The notes below the pieces were generated by a model. The model searched no databases. It was not told the DNA's origin and was given only the letters and a program-made list of their open reading frames with translations. A DNA stretch of 30,985 nt from Clostridiales bacterium. GTDB taxonomy: Bacteria > Bacillota > Clostridia > Lachnospirales > Cellulosilyticaceae. A program made the position numbers and the translations under genes. The DNA is taken from positions 11,484-42,468 of the forward strand of contig DYCF01000044.1 in NCBI GenBank assembly GCA_019418225.1, in the 5' to 3' direction. Of the stretch, positions 7,506-15,955 are shown one piece after another. Each line of letters starts with the position of its first letter. The first letter of the stretch is position 1.

Positions 7506-8798
7506 ATGAGAAACGAAGAGAACAAAGGTAATGCCTTGGCGCTATTGCCATTAGGCGTGTTTTTAGTGTTATTCCTTGGCGTAGGGATTGCCACAAAGGA
7601 TTTTTATAAGATGCCAGTACTTGTAGCCTTTATTACAGCTACAGCTGTTGCACTTATGTTTAATAGAAAACAATCATTTAATGAAAAAATTGAAATATTC
7701 TGTGAGGGAGCAGGGCATTCAGATATTATGATGATGTGTATCATCTTCATTTTAGCAGGTGCTTTTGCCACTGTTGCAAAAGCTATGGGTGGGGTAGATT
7801 CTACTGTTAATTTAAGTTTACACTTAATCCCACCACGTTTTTTAGTGGGTGGATTATTCCTTATCGCTTGTTTTATTTCACTTTCAATGGGAACATCTGT
7901 AGGAACAATTACAGCGCTTGCACCAATCGGGCTTGGAATTGCAGAGACAACAGGTATGCCGATTCCATTAGTTATCGGTGCAATCATTGGTGGGGGAATG
8001 TTTGGTGATAACCTTTCAATGATTTCAGATACAACAATTACAGCAGCACGTACGCAAGGTTGTGAACTTAGAGATAAGTTTAAAGTAAACTTCCTTATTG
8101 TATTACCAGCTGCAATTATTACAATTGTGATTTTAACAATTATGGCAGGTGAGTACCAACAAGCCCTTACTGGGGAATATCCATATGAATGGATCAAAGT
8201 ACTGCCATATGTTGCCGTACTTATTGGAGCGCTTATTGGGATTAACGTATTTGTTTTACTTGCAGGAGGAACAATTTTTGCAGGTATTGTAGGTGTAGCG
8301 ACTGGTGCTTTTGATGTATTTGGCGCAGTAGATGCAGCTTCAACAGGTATGATTGGTATGGCGGAAATCGTTATTTTATCAATTATCATTGGCGGAACAC
8401 TTGAACTGATTAAACGTAATGGCGGGATTGATTACTTACTTGGTTTCATTAAACGTCGTATTCGTACACAAAAAGGTGCGGAGTTTGGAATTGCAGCGCT
8501 TGTAAGTCTTGTGGATATGTGTACAGCCAATAATACAATTGCAATCGTTATGGCAGGTCCACTGGCAAAAGATATTGCAGAAGAATATGATATCGACCCA
8601 AGAAGAACTGCAAGTATCCTAGATATTTTTGCAGCTTGTATCCAAGGAATCATTCCTTATGGTGCACAACTCCTCATTGCAGCAGGACTTGTAGGAGTAT
8701 CACCTATGGAAATCTTAGGTTATTTACATTACCCAATGCTCATGGGAATCTGCGGGCTTATTGCTATTGCATTAGGCTTCCCTAAATTTAAAAAATAA
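7506..8798 (+). CDS. NhaC-family Na+/H+ antiporter
   Basis: This 430-residue, very hydrophobic protein with about eleven membrane segments would sit in the cytoplasmic membrane and exchange sodium, or a metabolite and a cation, for protons. Family features include the glycine-rich GAIIGGGMFGDNLSMISDTT block near residue 160, followed by TITAARTQGC, and the second-half block DMCTANNTIAIVMAGPLAK. The C-terminal region GIIPYGAQLLIAAG is also typical of NhaC-like transporters. AAGGAAGG precedes the ATG at 7506. A perfect terminator follows, so it is monocistronic. Substrate specificity within the family cannot be told from sequence alone. Confidence 0.9.
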   Translation: MRNEENKGNALALLPLGVFLVLFLGVGIATKDFYKMPVLVAFITATAVALMFNRKQSFNEKIEIFCEGAGHSDIMMMCIIFILAGAFATVAKAMGGVDSTVNLSLHLIPPRFLVGGLFLIACFISLSMGTSVGTITALAPIGLGIAETTGMPIPLVIGAIIGGGMFGDNLSMISDTTITAARTQGCELRDKFKVNFLIVLPAAIITIVILTIMAGEYQQALTGEYPYEWIKVLPYVAVLIGALIGINVFVLLAGGTIFAGIVGVATGAFDVFGAVDAASTGMIGMAEIVILSIIIGGTLELIKRNGGIDYLLGFIKRRIRTQKGAEFGIAALVSLVDMCTANNTIAIVMAGPLAKDIAEEYDIDPRRTASILDIFAACIQGIIPYGAQLLIAAGLVGVSPMEILGYLHYPMLMGICGLIAIALGFPKFKK

Positions 8799-8800
8799 TG

Positions 8801-8848
8801 ACATAAAAGAAGGAGAAGAATTTTAGTATTCTTCTCCTTCTTTTATGT
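8801..8848. terminator. Strong intrinsic terminator
   Basis: Two perfect 20-base arms (8801-8820 and 8829-8848) surround the loop TTTTAGTA directly after the antiporter stop codon. Confidence 0.92.
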
Positions 8849-8958
8849 TTAAGTGAAGTTAAAAGCTTATATGTAAGATGTGGAGGAGGTGATTTTGGTA
8901 TAATAGAAAATAGCTATAAGTTGAAATAGATATTTTTGTATATGAAAAGGGAGATTAG

Positions 8959-9591
8959 ATGAATATGTCAAAATGGAAAGAGATGAACCAGTCGTTATTA
9001 GGGGGAGGAGTAGGATTTGCAACAGCTGCATTTATAGGCCTAGATGGAATTAGAGAAAATATATTTTTTCCATCATTAGTGATTGGAATATGTTTAATGG
9101 CGGCTGCAGGTCTTTTATATTTCATCAGAGTGTATTTGAAAGGGGGAGGAGAAGAGATTTTGAAAAGATATAAGAAGTTAGTGTTTATAGTTTGTACCAT
9201 AGGCATTTTATTTTTTACCGCATCACAGATAGGATATAGGGGATATGGTAGTTTATATCCAATCTCGCTTAAGACTACGCAGACCGAATCAAAAGAAATT
9301 GTAAAAGAGTTATTCGAGAAAGAATTAAAAACTTGTGCAAGTTGGAAGATGCTTTATAGTTATCGTTTAGCAGATTATAGCATTGATGATATCAGAGCCA
9401 GAAAGCAAGCAAATGGTAATATAAAATTTACAATTGATTACTCAGTAAAACCAAAATGGTGCGCAAGAGGTTACTGGATAGCTGGAAATGGGGTGCAAGA
9501 GTGGCCTTGGATTAAGGATAAAAGGTGCATGGGGGAAATTCAATATAAAGACGGGGTATACATATTAACAGGACATGGAACAGGACCTTAA
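8959..9591 (+). CDS. Small membrane protein of unknown function
   Basis: This 210-residue protein is not recognised. Hydrophobic stretches at about residues 11-27, 36-58 and 73-92 predict three membrane helices, with a charged loop at 60-72. The C-terminal 115 residues look soluble and begin GYRGYGSLYPISL; they contain three cysteines and end TGHGTGP. AAGGGAG precedes the ATG at 8959; a second ATG two codons later is also possible. It sits between the antiporter terminator and the GntR operator, so it is probably a single-gene unit. The C-terminal part could be an extracytoplasmic sensor or binding domain, but nothing shows this directly. Confidence 0.7.
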   Translation: MNMSKWKEMNQSLLGGGVGFATAAFIGLDGIRENIFFPSLVIGICLMAAAGLLYFIRVYLKGGGEEILKRYKKLVFIVCTIGILFFTASQIGYRGYGSLYPISLKTTQTESKEIVKELFEKELKTCASWKMLYSYRLADYSIDDIRARKQANGNIKFTIDYSVKPKWCARGYWIAGNGVQEWPWIKDKRCMGEIQYKDGVYILTGHGTGP

Positions 9592-9633
9592 AAATAGGTT
9601 TATAAAAGTATCATGGTGAGATAATGTAGAAAT

Positions 9634-9676
9634 TTGACAAAATTGGTATGACCATATTAAAATTGGTTATACCAAT
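9634..9676 (+). promoter_or_regulatory. Promoter with two GntR/FCD-type operators
   Basis: TTGACA (9634-9639) and TAAAAT (9658-9663) frame an 18-base spacer. Two palindromes of the FadR/FCD type overlap it: TTGGTATGACCA (9643-9654) inside the spacer and ATTGGTTATACCAAT (9662-9676) over and just after the -10. This fits autorepression by the regulator encoded at 9695. Confidence 0.75.
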
Positions 9677-9694
9677 TTTTTTTAGGAGTAAAAA

Positions 9695-10396
9695 ATGGAT
9701 ACTAAAATGAGTTCAAGAGAAATTGCAGTAAGGTATATTTTAGATAAGATTAAGCAGAAGGAATTTAAAGAAGGGGATAAACTTACTAATGAAAGGGCCC
9801 TTTCTGAAGAATTAGGCATTAGTCGTGTGTCTTTGCGAGAAGCTATATGTACATTAGGTGCTATGGGCATACTAGAGACAAGGCAAGGCGGTGGGACGTA
9901 TATTAGTGGTTATAAACCGCAGATTATAGGAAAAATCATACAAACGTATGGCTTATTTGACCGTTCACTTATAGAAGAAGTTTTTGAAGCCAGAAGTTTA
10001 ATTGAAGCAGATGCTGCAAGATTAGCAGCGAGAAATAGAACAAAAGAAGACTTGCTGCATTTAGAAAAGGCACTTATTCACCATGAAATGACTTTGGTTT
10101 TATATGAGCAAAAGAAGGTGGATGCTAAGGAAATGATGAAGTGTGATGGTGAAGTCCATTTAGGTATTGCGGCATCTTCGCATAATAATTTTATGGTACA
10201 GATGATTGAATCTATGCGTCATGTGACAGAGACACAAGATTATTTTAGTGAAGAAAATACAGTCAATCACAATCACTTTAAAGAATCTGCCATCATGCAT
10301 AGGAAGGTGTTTGAGGCAATAGAACGCCAAGAGGCAGATGAAGCGTATAGGCTTATGGCAAAACATATCAATGAAGTACGTTTAGCTATTAAATAA
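9695..10396 (+). CDS. FadR/FCD-type GntR transcriptional regulator
   Basis: This 233-residue protein has an N-terminal winged helix at about residues 8-75 (LTNERALSEELGISRVSLRE and the wing TRQGGGTYIS). A helical FCD ligand-binding domain follows at about 95-225 (EEVFEARSLIEADAARLAAR). Family members bind TGGTnnnACCA operators and respond to small organic acids or sugar derivatives. Two such operators lie in its own promoter. TTAGGAG precedes the start ATG. A dehydrogenase gene follows 27 bases downstream with no terminator between, so the two form an operon and the enzyme's substrate is a likely effector. Confidence 0.92.
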   Translation: MDTKMSSREIAVRYILDKIKQKEFKEGDKLTNERALSEELGISRVSLREAICTLGAMGILETRQGGGTYISGYKPQIIGKIIQTYGLFDRSLIEEVFEARSLIEADAARLAARNRTKEDLLHLEKALIHHEMTLVLYEQKKVDAKEMMKCDGEVHLGIAASSHNNFMVQMIESMRHVTETQDYFSEENTVNHNHFKESAIMHRKVFEAIERQEADEAYRLMAKHINEVRLAIK

Positions 10397-10423
10397 CTAG
10401 AAAATGAAACAAGGAGAGTAAAA

Positions 10424-11416
10424 ATGAATCAAGATAAAAAAGAATTTAACTGGGCGATTTTAGGAACAGGTGTTGTGGCAAATGAGATGGCACAAGCACT
10501 CACAAATGCAGGAAAGTCAATTTATGCTGTGGGGAACCGTACACATTCGAAGGCAATTACTTTTGCAGAGCAATATGGCATTTCAAAAGTATATGATGAT
10601 TTTCATGAGATGTTTACGGATCCAGAGGTTGATATTATTTATATTACAACACCACATAACACACATATTGATTTCTTAGAAGTTGCACTAGCACATGGGA
10701 AACATGTATTATGTGAGAAATCCATTACTTTAAATAGTGAAGAACTAAATCGAGCCAAAGCTTTAGCTGAGAAAAATGGTGTGGTTTTAGCAGAGGCTAT
10801 GACGATTTATCATATGCCTCTTTATAAAAAGCTTAGAGAAATCGTAAGTTCAGGCACATTAGGTGAGATGCGTATGATTCAAGTCAACTTCGGGAGCTAT
10901 AAAGAGTATGATATGACAAATCGTTTCTTTAATATGTCTCTTGCTGGTGGGGCTTTATTAGATATTGGAGTATATGCTATTACACTGGCAAGATGCTTTA
11001 TGAAATCTAAGCCAAATGATGTGAAATCACAGGTACAATATGCGCCAAGTGGAGCAGATGAAAAGGCTGGTATTTTAATGATGAATGAAGAAGGGGAAAT
11101 GGCAACTATTGCTTTAACACTCCATTCCAAACAGCCTAAGCGTGCTATGATTTCGTGTGATAAGGGGTATATTGAAATCATGGAATTCCCAAGAGGGGAT
11201 GAAGCAACCATTACTTATACAGCAACTGGTGAAAAAGAAGTGATCTGCATGGGAACAAGTGCAAAAGCACTTCAATATGAAATGGAAGACATGGAAAGAG
11301 CTGTGTGTGGTGAAAAGGATGAAATGATGCTAGCGTATACAAGTGATGTTATGGAGATTATGACAGATATTCGTAAAGAATGGGGCATGTATTACGAGGG
11401 AGAATTAGAAGTATAA
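10424..11416 (+). CDS. Gfo/Idh/MocA-family NAD(P)-dependent oxidoreductase
   Basis: This 330-residue dehydrogenase starts with a Rossmann motif, AILGTGVVAN (residues 11-20), for NAD(P). The family's EKP motif appears as EKS (98-100), so the catalytic lysine is kept. The substrate domain contains GGALLDIGVYAI (175-186), matching the usual position of the catalytic tyrosine region. Members oxidize or reduce sugars, inositols and related polyols. ACAAGGAGAG precedes the ATG. It is the second gene of an operon with the GntR regulator, which suggests a regulated sugar or sugar-acid pathway. The exact substrate is unknown. Confidence 0.9.
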   Translation: MNQDKKEFNWAILGTGVVANEMAQALTNAGKSIYAVGNRTHSKAITFAEQYGISKVYDDFHEMFTDPEVDIIYITTPHNTHIDFLEVALAHGKHVLCEKSITLNSEELNRAKALAEKNGVVLAEAMTIYHMPLYKKLREIVSSGTLGEMRMIQVNFGSYKEYDMTNRFFNMSLAGGALLDIGVYAITLARCFMKSKPNDVKSQVQYAPSGADEKAGILMMNEEGEMATIALTLHSKQPKRAMISCDKGYIEIMEFPRGDEATITYTATGEKEVICMGTSAKALQYEMEDMERAVCGEKDEMMLAYTSDVMEIMTDIRKEWGMYYEGELEV

Positions 11417-11521
11417 TAAGTTAGTTATAAGTCACAAGTTATAACCTATAAGGTAAATATTGTAAATACTTATAGAAAAAAATAGAATAAAAGGATAGAA
11501 TGATACTGTCAAAAATAGCTC

Positions 11522-11548
11522 ATAGCTCTTTAATAAGAGCTATTTTTA
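11522..11548 (+). terminator. Intrinsic terminator
   Basis: ATAGCTCTT (11522-11530) pairs with AAGAGCTAT (11535-11543), followed by T's. The 19-base segment just after it (GCTATTTTTATTTATTAAA) is present twice in tandem up to about 11577. Confidence 0.85.
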
Positions 11549-11592
11549 TTTATTAAAGCTATTTTTATTTATTAAAATGTTTAGGGGGAAGT

Positions 11593-13656
11593 ATGAAAAC
11601 AATCGCTTCAAAAATTATTTATGCTATTGTAATTTGTGCCATAGTACTTGTATCAACTGTTAATGTTATTACAATATCAAGTAGTAGAAATCTGCAAAAA
11701 ACAGAGGCAGAAATACAATTAGCACAAAGTGCTGAATTGATAGGAAAAGAGATTCAGCAGATAATGGATAAAACAGTAGATTATGTAGATTTAATAGAGG
11801 AAACTATTACGTTAACATTTAATCAAACATTAGTAGATGATAATGATGAGTATGTTAAATCGTTTATGCAATCATTAGAACCTATGATAAAGAGCATGGC
11901 AACAAGTTATGAAGATGCACTAGGGGTAGCAATCTTTATTAATCCAGAGCTGACACATACAGTACATCAAATTGTATTAGAAAGAGCGCAGAGGGGTGAA
12001 GAGATTAGCCAACTCTACAAATTTAGTAAAGAAGAATTTTATAGAGAAAATCCAGATATGCAGTGGTATTATACACCAGTACAAGCAGGAGAAGGTGTAT
12101 GGAGTGACCCACATACAGACGGCTTTTCAGATAGCATGAGGTTTTCTTATACGAAGCCTATTTTCAAAGAAAATCAATTAGTTGCCGTTATTGCAATTGA
12201 TTTATTTTTTGATCAGTATCAAGAAATGATTAATGAATATCAAGTATATGAAAATGGATATGCATTTTTCTTAAACAAAGACATGAATTATATTGTTCAT
12301 AAAGACTTTGAAGAGGGTCAAAGTTTATATGAAACAATAGGCAGTGATATAAGTTTTAAAGAAAATCAAACAGGTATTACAGAAACCAATATAGATGGTA
12401 AAGGAATGATATTAAGTCACTATACGCTAGATAATGGAAATGTTATCGTTGTAGCAGCTCAAAACAAGGAAGTTTTTAAGAGTGTAGATAAAACGAGAAG
12501 TATAGCCACTGTAACAGGGTTTATTATGGGACTTATATATATACTAATAGTATTTATTTTAATAAGACGTATTATTAAACCGCTATATATGATTACACAG
12601 TTAGTAGATGAAACTGCAAAACTTAATTTAACGCCAGTACAAAATAGAGAAAAGATAGAAGGTTTAAAAGATGAAACTGGTATTATAGGACGCGCAGTAT
12701 TAAATCTAAGAGAAAAGTTAAGGGCAGTTACTACAGGGATTAAAAAACATACAGAATTAACAGCACATGAAGCAACAGTGCTAAGAAGGGGAACTGAAGA
12801 ACTTAGAATATCTGCAACTGAAATTAATCAAGTAAGTATATCCCTTGCAGAAGGAACTTCACAACAAGCTCAAGAGGCACAACAAGGAACAGAGAAGTTA
12901 AAGGAATTAGATGGTTATGTAGAAAAAGTAATTGATGTTGTGTATACATTTAATGATTCATTCAAAGAGGCGAGACAGATGAATCAGGAAGGGGCAGAGG
13001 CATTAACAAACTTGACTAAGAAACTTGCACTTGTTATTGAACTTGGAGAAAGTACCAATAATAGTGTAGAAGATTTAACCGTGAAGTCTAAACTCATAGA
13101 AGATATCATAACAACAATTACAAGTATTTCAGAACAAACCAATTTATTAGCACTTAATGCATCAATAGAAGCAGCTAGAGCAGGTGAAGCAGGTAAAGGA
13201 TTTGCAGTAGTGGCAGATGAAATTCGCAAGCTTTCAGTACAAACAGCAAATGCAGTTGGAAAAGTAGAAGTCATTATTGATGAAATCTATTATGAAATTA
13301 ATAAGACAAGAGAAAATATGAAACAATCTAATACGGCTGTAGAAGATGCTAATAGCGCAATGATGCATTCAAAGGACACATTAATGTTAGTGGATAAATC
13401 ATTTGCTGTGATGACACAAGAAGTGCAACAGCTTATGGCTCAGATGGAGAGTATTCAAAACATAAAAGGTGGCGTAATAGATGCAATCGAAAATATTGCC
13501 GCGATTTGTGAAGAGTCAGCAGCAGCTACCCAGCAAGTAGCCGCAACTATTCAAAATCAAACTAACATAGCGACTTCAATAGAAGAAATATCTGTTAAAC
13601 TTGAAGGCGTAGTCAATGAGTTAGAAGAAGTAACGAATAAGTTTATAGTAGAATAA
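11593..13656 (+). CDS. Methyl-accepting chemotaxis protein with dCACHE sensor
   Basis: This 687-residue chemoreceptor has a first membrane helix at about residues 7-29 and an extracytoplasmic double-CACHE sensor domain at about 35-295 (key region YTPVQAGEGVWSDPH, SYTKPIF, AIDLFFDQ). A second helix follows at about 303-325, then HAMP at 326-380 and the cytoplasmic signalling domain from about 395 to the end. The hairpin tip is the highly conserved ISEQTNLLALNASIEAARAG with GKGFAVVADEIRKLS (about 512-547). It would bind a small ligand outside and control CheA. TTAGGGGGAAG precedes the ATG. It stands alone; the organism is presumably motile or uses chemosensory signalling. Confidence 0.95.
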   Translation: MKTIASKIIYAIVICAIVLVSTVNVITISSSRNLQKTEAEIQLAQSAELIGKEIQQIMDKTVDYVDLIEETITLTFNQTLVDDNDEYVKSFMQSLEPMIKSMATSYEDALGVAIFINPELTHTVHQIVLERAQRGEEISQLYKFSKEEFYRENPDMQWYYTPVQAGEGVWSDPHTDGFSDSMRFSYTKPIFKENQLVAVIAIDLFFDQYQEMINEYQVYENGYAFFLNKDMNYIVHKDFEEGQSLYETIGSDISFKENQTGITETNIDGKGMILSHYTLDNGNVIVVAAQNKEVFKSVDKTRSIATVTGFIMGLIYILIVFILIRRIIKPLYMITQLVDETAKLNLTPVQNREKIEGLKDETGIIGRAVLNLREKLRAVTTGIKKHTELTAHEATVLRRGTEELRISATEINQVSISLAEGTSQQAQEAQQGTEKLKELDGYVEKVIDVVYTFNDSFKEARQMNQEGAEALTNLTKKLALVIELGESTNNSVEDLTVKSKLIEDIITTITSISEQTNLLALNASIEAARAGEAGKGFAVVADEIRKLSVQTANAVGKVEVIIDEIYYEINKTRENMKQSNTAVEDANSAMMHSKDTLMLVDKSFAVMTQEVQQLMAQMESIQNIKGGVIDAIENIAAICEESAAATQQVAATIQNQTNIATSIEEISVKLEGVVNELEEVTNKFIVE

Positions 13657-13733
13657 AATTAGAGATATTAAACGTCTTATATTCATAAAGTAATCAGAGA
13701 TAGTTCCAATTATATCAATTAAATAAAAACTCC

Positions 13734-13764
13734 TTGACTTAGAGTTAACTTTAAGGTGTAGAAT
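13734..13764 (+). promoter_or_regulatory. MerR-type promoter with 19-bp spacer and palindromic operator
   Basis: TTGACT (13734-13739) and TAGAAT (13759-13764) are separated by 19 bases, two more than optimal. The spacer is filled by the palindrome CTTAGAGTTAACTTTAAG. That geometry is the hallmark of promoters activated by MerR-family regulators, which untwist the spacer. No MerR gene is in this window. Confidence 0.75.
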
Positions 13765-13792
13765 GGGTGCAAGAGAAAAGGAGAGGATTAAA

Positions 13793-14200
13793 ATGATGCC
13801 AGAGAATTTAAGCGTCTTTCCAGTAGGCGAGAAAAATGATAAGTTTGCGCAGTATTTTATTGGGCAAAGTTATTTAGCACCATTATCACTAAGTCAAGTT
13901 GGGGTTTTTAATGTAACTTTTGAACCAGGTTGCCGTAACAATTGGCATATTCACCATGCGAAGTCAGGTGGCGGGCAAATTCTTATATGTGTGGCTGGGA
14001 ATGGGTGGTATCAGGAAGAAGGTAAACCTGCACAAGCCTTAAAACCAGGGGATGTAGTCAATATTATGCCAGGGGTAAAACATTGGCATGGGGCAGCTAA
14101 AGATAGCTGGTTTCAGCATTTAGCCGTGGAAGTGCCAGGAGAAGAAGGCAGCAATGAATGGTGCGAACCTGTAACAGATGAAGAATACAAAAAGTTATAA
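13793..14200 (+). CDS. Cupin-domain protein
   Basis: This single-domain cupin of about 136 residues has the two cupin motifs visible: GCRNNWHIHHAKSGGGQIL with a histidine metal cluster, and PGDVVNIMPGVKHWHGA with the second-motif histidines. Proteins of this group are often called carboxymuconolactone-decarboxylase-associated or quercetin-dioxygenase-like cupins; the reaction is unknown. The ATG at 13793 is chosen because AAAGGAG lies at 13777-13783 and an in-frame ATG at 13763 falls inside the -10 element. It follows a MerR-type promoter and is followed by a flavodoxin gene, a pairing common in Firmicutes stress or xenobiotic-response loci. Confidence 0.88.
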   Translation: MMPENLSVFPVGEKNDKFAQYFIGQSYLAPLSLSQVGVFNVTFEPGCRNNWHIHHAKSGGGQILICVAGNGWYQEEGKPAQALKPGDVVNIMPGVKHWHGAAKDSWFQHLAVEVPGEEGSNEWCEPVTDEEYKKL

Positions 14201-14248
14201 CTAAAAAGGTATAACTAAAAAGTTATAAATAAAAAGGTATAAGTAACT
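14194..14248 (+). repeat. Short degenerate tandem repeat
   Basis: About four units of the form G(T)TATAA(C/A)TAAAAAG, 13-15 bases each, run from the cupin stop codon into the intergenic gap. It looks like slippage-generated sequence without obvious function. Confidence 0.6.
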
Positions 14249-14301
14249 TGAAATAAAACAGGATGTAGTTATTTTAAAAGATATAAATGGAGGGGATTAA
14301 T

Positions 14302-14787
14302 ATGAATAAAAGTTTAGTAGCATATTTTTCATGCAGTGGGGTAACAGCAAAAGCAGCTCAAGAAGTAGCAGCTACTGTAGGTGCTGATCTCTATGAGATT
14401 AAACCTAAAGAGGCGTATACCGCACAGGACTTAGATTGGATGGATAAAAAAAGTCGTAGTACCTTGGAAATGAATGACATAGCATCACGCCCAGATATTG
14501 CAACCAGGGTGGAACATATGGAAGCGTATGATGTAGTATTTGTAGGATTTCCTATTTGGTGGTATGTAGAACCAAGAATTATTGATACTTTCCTTGAAAG
14601 CTATGACTTTGAGGGCAAGACAATCGTACCATTTGCCACATCAGGTGGTAGTGGTGTTGGTAAAACTGATGAAAGCCTTAAAAAACATTGTGATGGAAAT
14701 ATAGTATGGAAACCGACTCAAATGTTAAATGGTAGAATCACTGGGGAAAGCTTACGTAAGTGGATTGATAGCTTAAACTTAGCGTAA
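14302..14787 (+). CDS. Flavodoxin-like protein
   Basis: This protein of about 161 residues starts with the FMN phosphate-binding loop SLVAYFSCSGVTAKAAQEVA, a flavodoxin signature in which a Ser/Thr-rich loop holds the FMN phosphate. VFVGFPIWWYVEPRIIDTFL and PFATSGGSGVGKTDESL are the other isoalloxazine-contacting segments. It would carry electrons or act as an NAD(P)H-dependent reductase in the cytoplasm. The ATG at 14302 has GGAGGGG at 14289-14295; the ATG at 14287 overlaps that ribosome site and is unlikely. It lies about 100 bases after the cupin gene and probably shares its MerR-type promoter. Confidence 0.92.
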   Translation: MNKSLVAYFSCSGVTAKAAQEVAATVGADLYEIKPKEAYTAQDLDWMDKKSRSTLEMNDIASRPDIATRVEHMEAYDVVFVGFPIWWYVEPRIIDTFLESYDFEGKTIVPFATSGGSGVGKTDESLKKHCDGNIVWKPTQMLNGRITGESLRKWIDSLNLA

Positions 14788-14856
14788 AAAGATAAATGTT
14801 AGGTAAGCAGAGTGTGTTCTAAGTACAGGAGTTAAATAGAGAGGCATAGTTTAGCT

Positions 14857-14907
14857 AAAAGGCGTCTGACGATTGATTAAAAGTCAATTAGATTAGACGC
14901 CTTTTTT
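14857..14907 (+). terminator. Intrinsic terminator
   Basis: AAAAGGCGTCT (14857-14867) pairs with AGACGCCTTTT and a T run ends at about 14907. An inner TTGA/TCAA pairing extends the hairpin. It closes the cupin-flavodoxin unit. Confidence 0.88.
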
Positions 14908-15040
14908 GTATTTGAAAAAGAGTAGCTTAAAGGAGTAATAGCAATCTAGGAAATAGTCATTGAATGTGGCTAATAAAGGTGATAAAATTATCTAAATATT
15001 CAGCTCTAGTGGGCGCTGTTTTAGTACAAGGGGGGATAGG

Positions 15041-15955
15041 GTGAAATCTTATGATATTTATTTATATGGTATGATTTTAAAGACAAATAGTTTTTTATTG
15101 GAATGTCAGTATCCAGCAGCAGATAGTTATGGAGAAATTCACTCAAAATATGAGCTGACAGGTGGAGAAACAGGAACTTGTGCTACGGTTTTGGCAAACT
15201 TGGGATGCAAGGTTAAGATGGATGGTAATCATATGGGCAGAAATACATATCCTTTGATACATGATTTTTATAATGAGCGAGGTGTAGATTGCTCAAGGTT
15301 ATTGTATGATGAAAATTATGAAGGACTGCAGGATTACGTTCTTATTGATAAATATACAAGAACATGCTTTGGAACGTTTAATCATTACTTCTCAGAAGCA
15401 AAAAAACGTTGGAATGTGCCTTATAAAGAAGATATTGAGATAGCAAAAGTCGTTGGATTAGATCCGTTTTTTGATGAAGAGACACGTCAGGTTGCAAGAT
15501 GGTGTCATGAATTAGAGACGCCTTATGTTGTCATTGATTGCCCTTTTGACGATGAAATCCATGAATTATCTAGTATAAATGTTATATCTAATGAGTACAT
15601 TCAAGGGCATTATAAGACATGGTCAAGAGAAGAGATTTTTAACGCGTATTGTACACATACGAATGGATTAGTTATCTTAACATTAGGTGCAAAGGAAATA
15701 ATGTATGGACGAAAAGGAGAAGTGCCACATTTCTTTACACCCTATGAAGTAGACGTGGTAAGTACATTAGGAGCAGGAGATACCTTCAAAGCAGGATGTG
15801 TTTATGGCTTATTAAAAGAAATGAATGATAATCAGATTGTAAGTTTTGCAAGCGCTCTTGCTGGGGTAGCATGTACGAAATTCCCCCTCCCCCTTAATCC
15901 ACCAAGTTTAGATGAGATAGAAGCATTGATTAAGAGAGGAAGAGAAAGCTTATGA
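15041..15955 (+). CDS. PfkB-family carbohydrate/nucleoside kinase
   Basis: This 304-residue ribokinase-like kinase would phosphorylate a sugar or nucleoside with ATP. The N-terminal sugar-binding part shows TGGETGTCATVLANLGCKV, matching the PfkB signature 1 region. The C-terminal signature VVSTLGAGDTFKAGCVYGLL holds the catalytic aspartate of the GAGD anion hole. The start is a GTG at 15041, preceded by AAGGGGGGATAG; no better ATG upstream is seen. It overlaps the next gene by four bases, so the two are translationally coupled. The substrate is not identifiable from sequence. Confidence 0.9.
   Translation: MKSYDIYLYGMILKTNSFLLECQYPAADSYGEIHSKYELTGGETGTCATVLANLGCKVKMDGNHMGRNTYPLIHDFYNERGVDCSRLLYDENYEGLQDYVLIDKYTRTCFGTFNHYFSEAKKRWNVPYKEDIEIAKVVGLDPFFDEETRQVARWCHELETPYVVIDCPFDDEIHELSSINVISNEYIQGHYKTWSREEIFNAYCTHTNGLVILTLGAKEIMYGRKGEVPHFFTPYEVDVVSTLGAGDTFKAGCVYGLLKEMNDNQIVSFASALAGVACTKFPLPLNPPSLDEIEALIKRGRESL

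Noticed and set aside
7604..8389. 261-codon open frame on the minus strand
   Set aside because: It is the antisense of the NhaC antiporter; low-complexity I/P/A/S composition and no ribosome site indicate a shadow.
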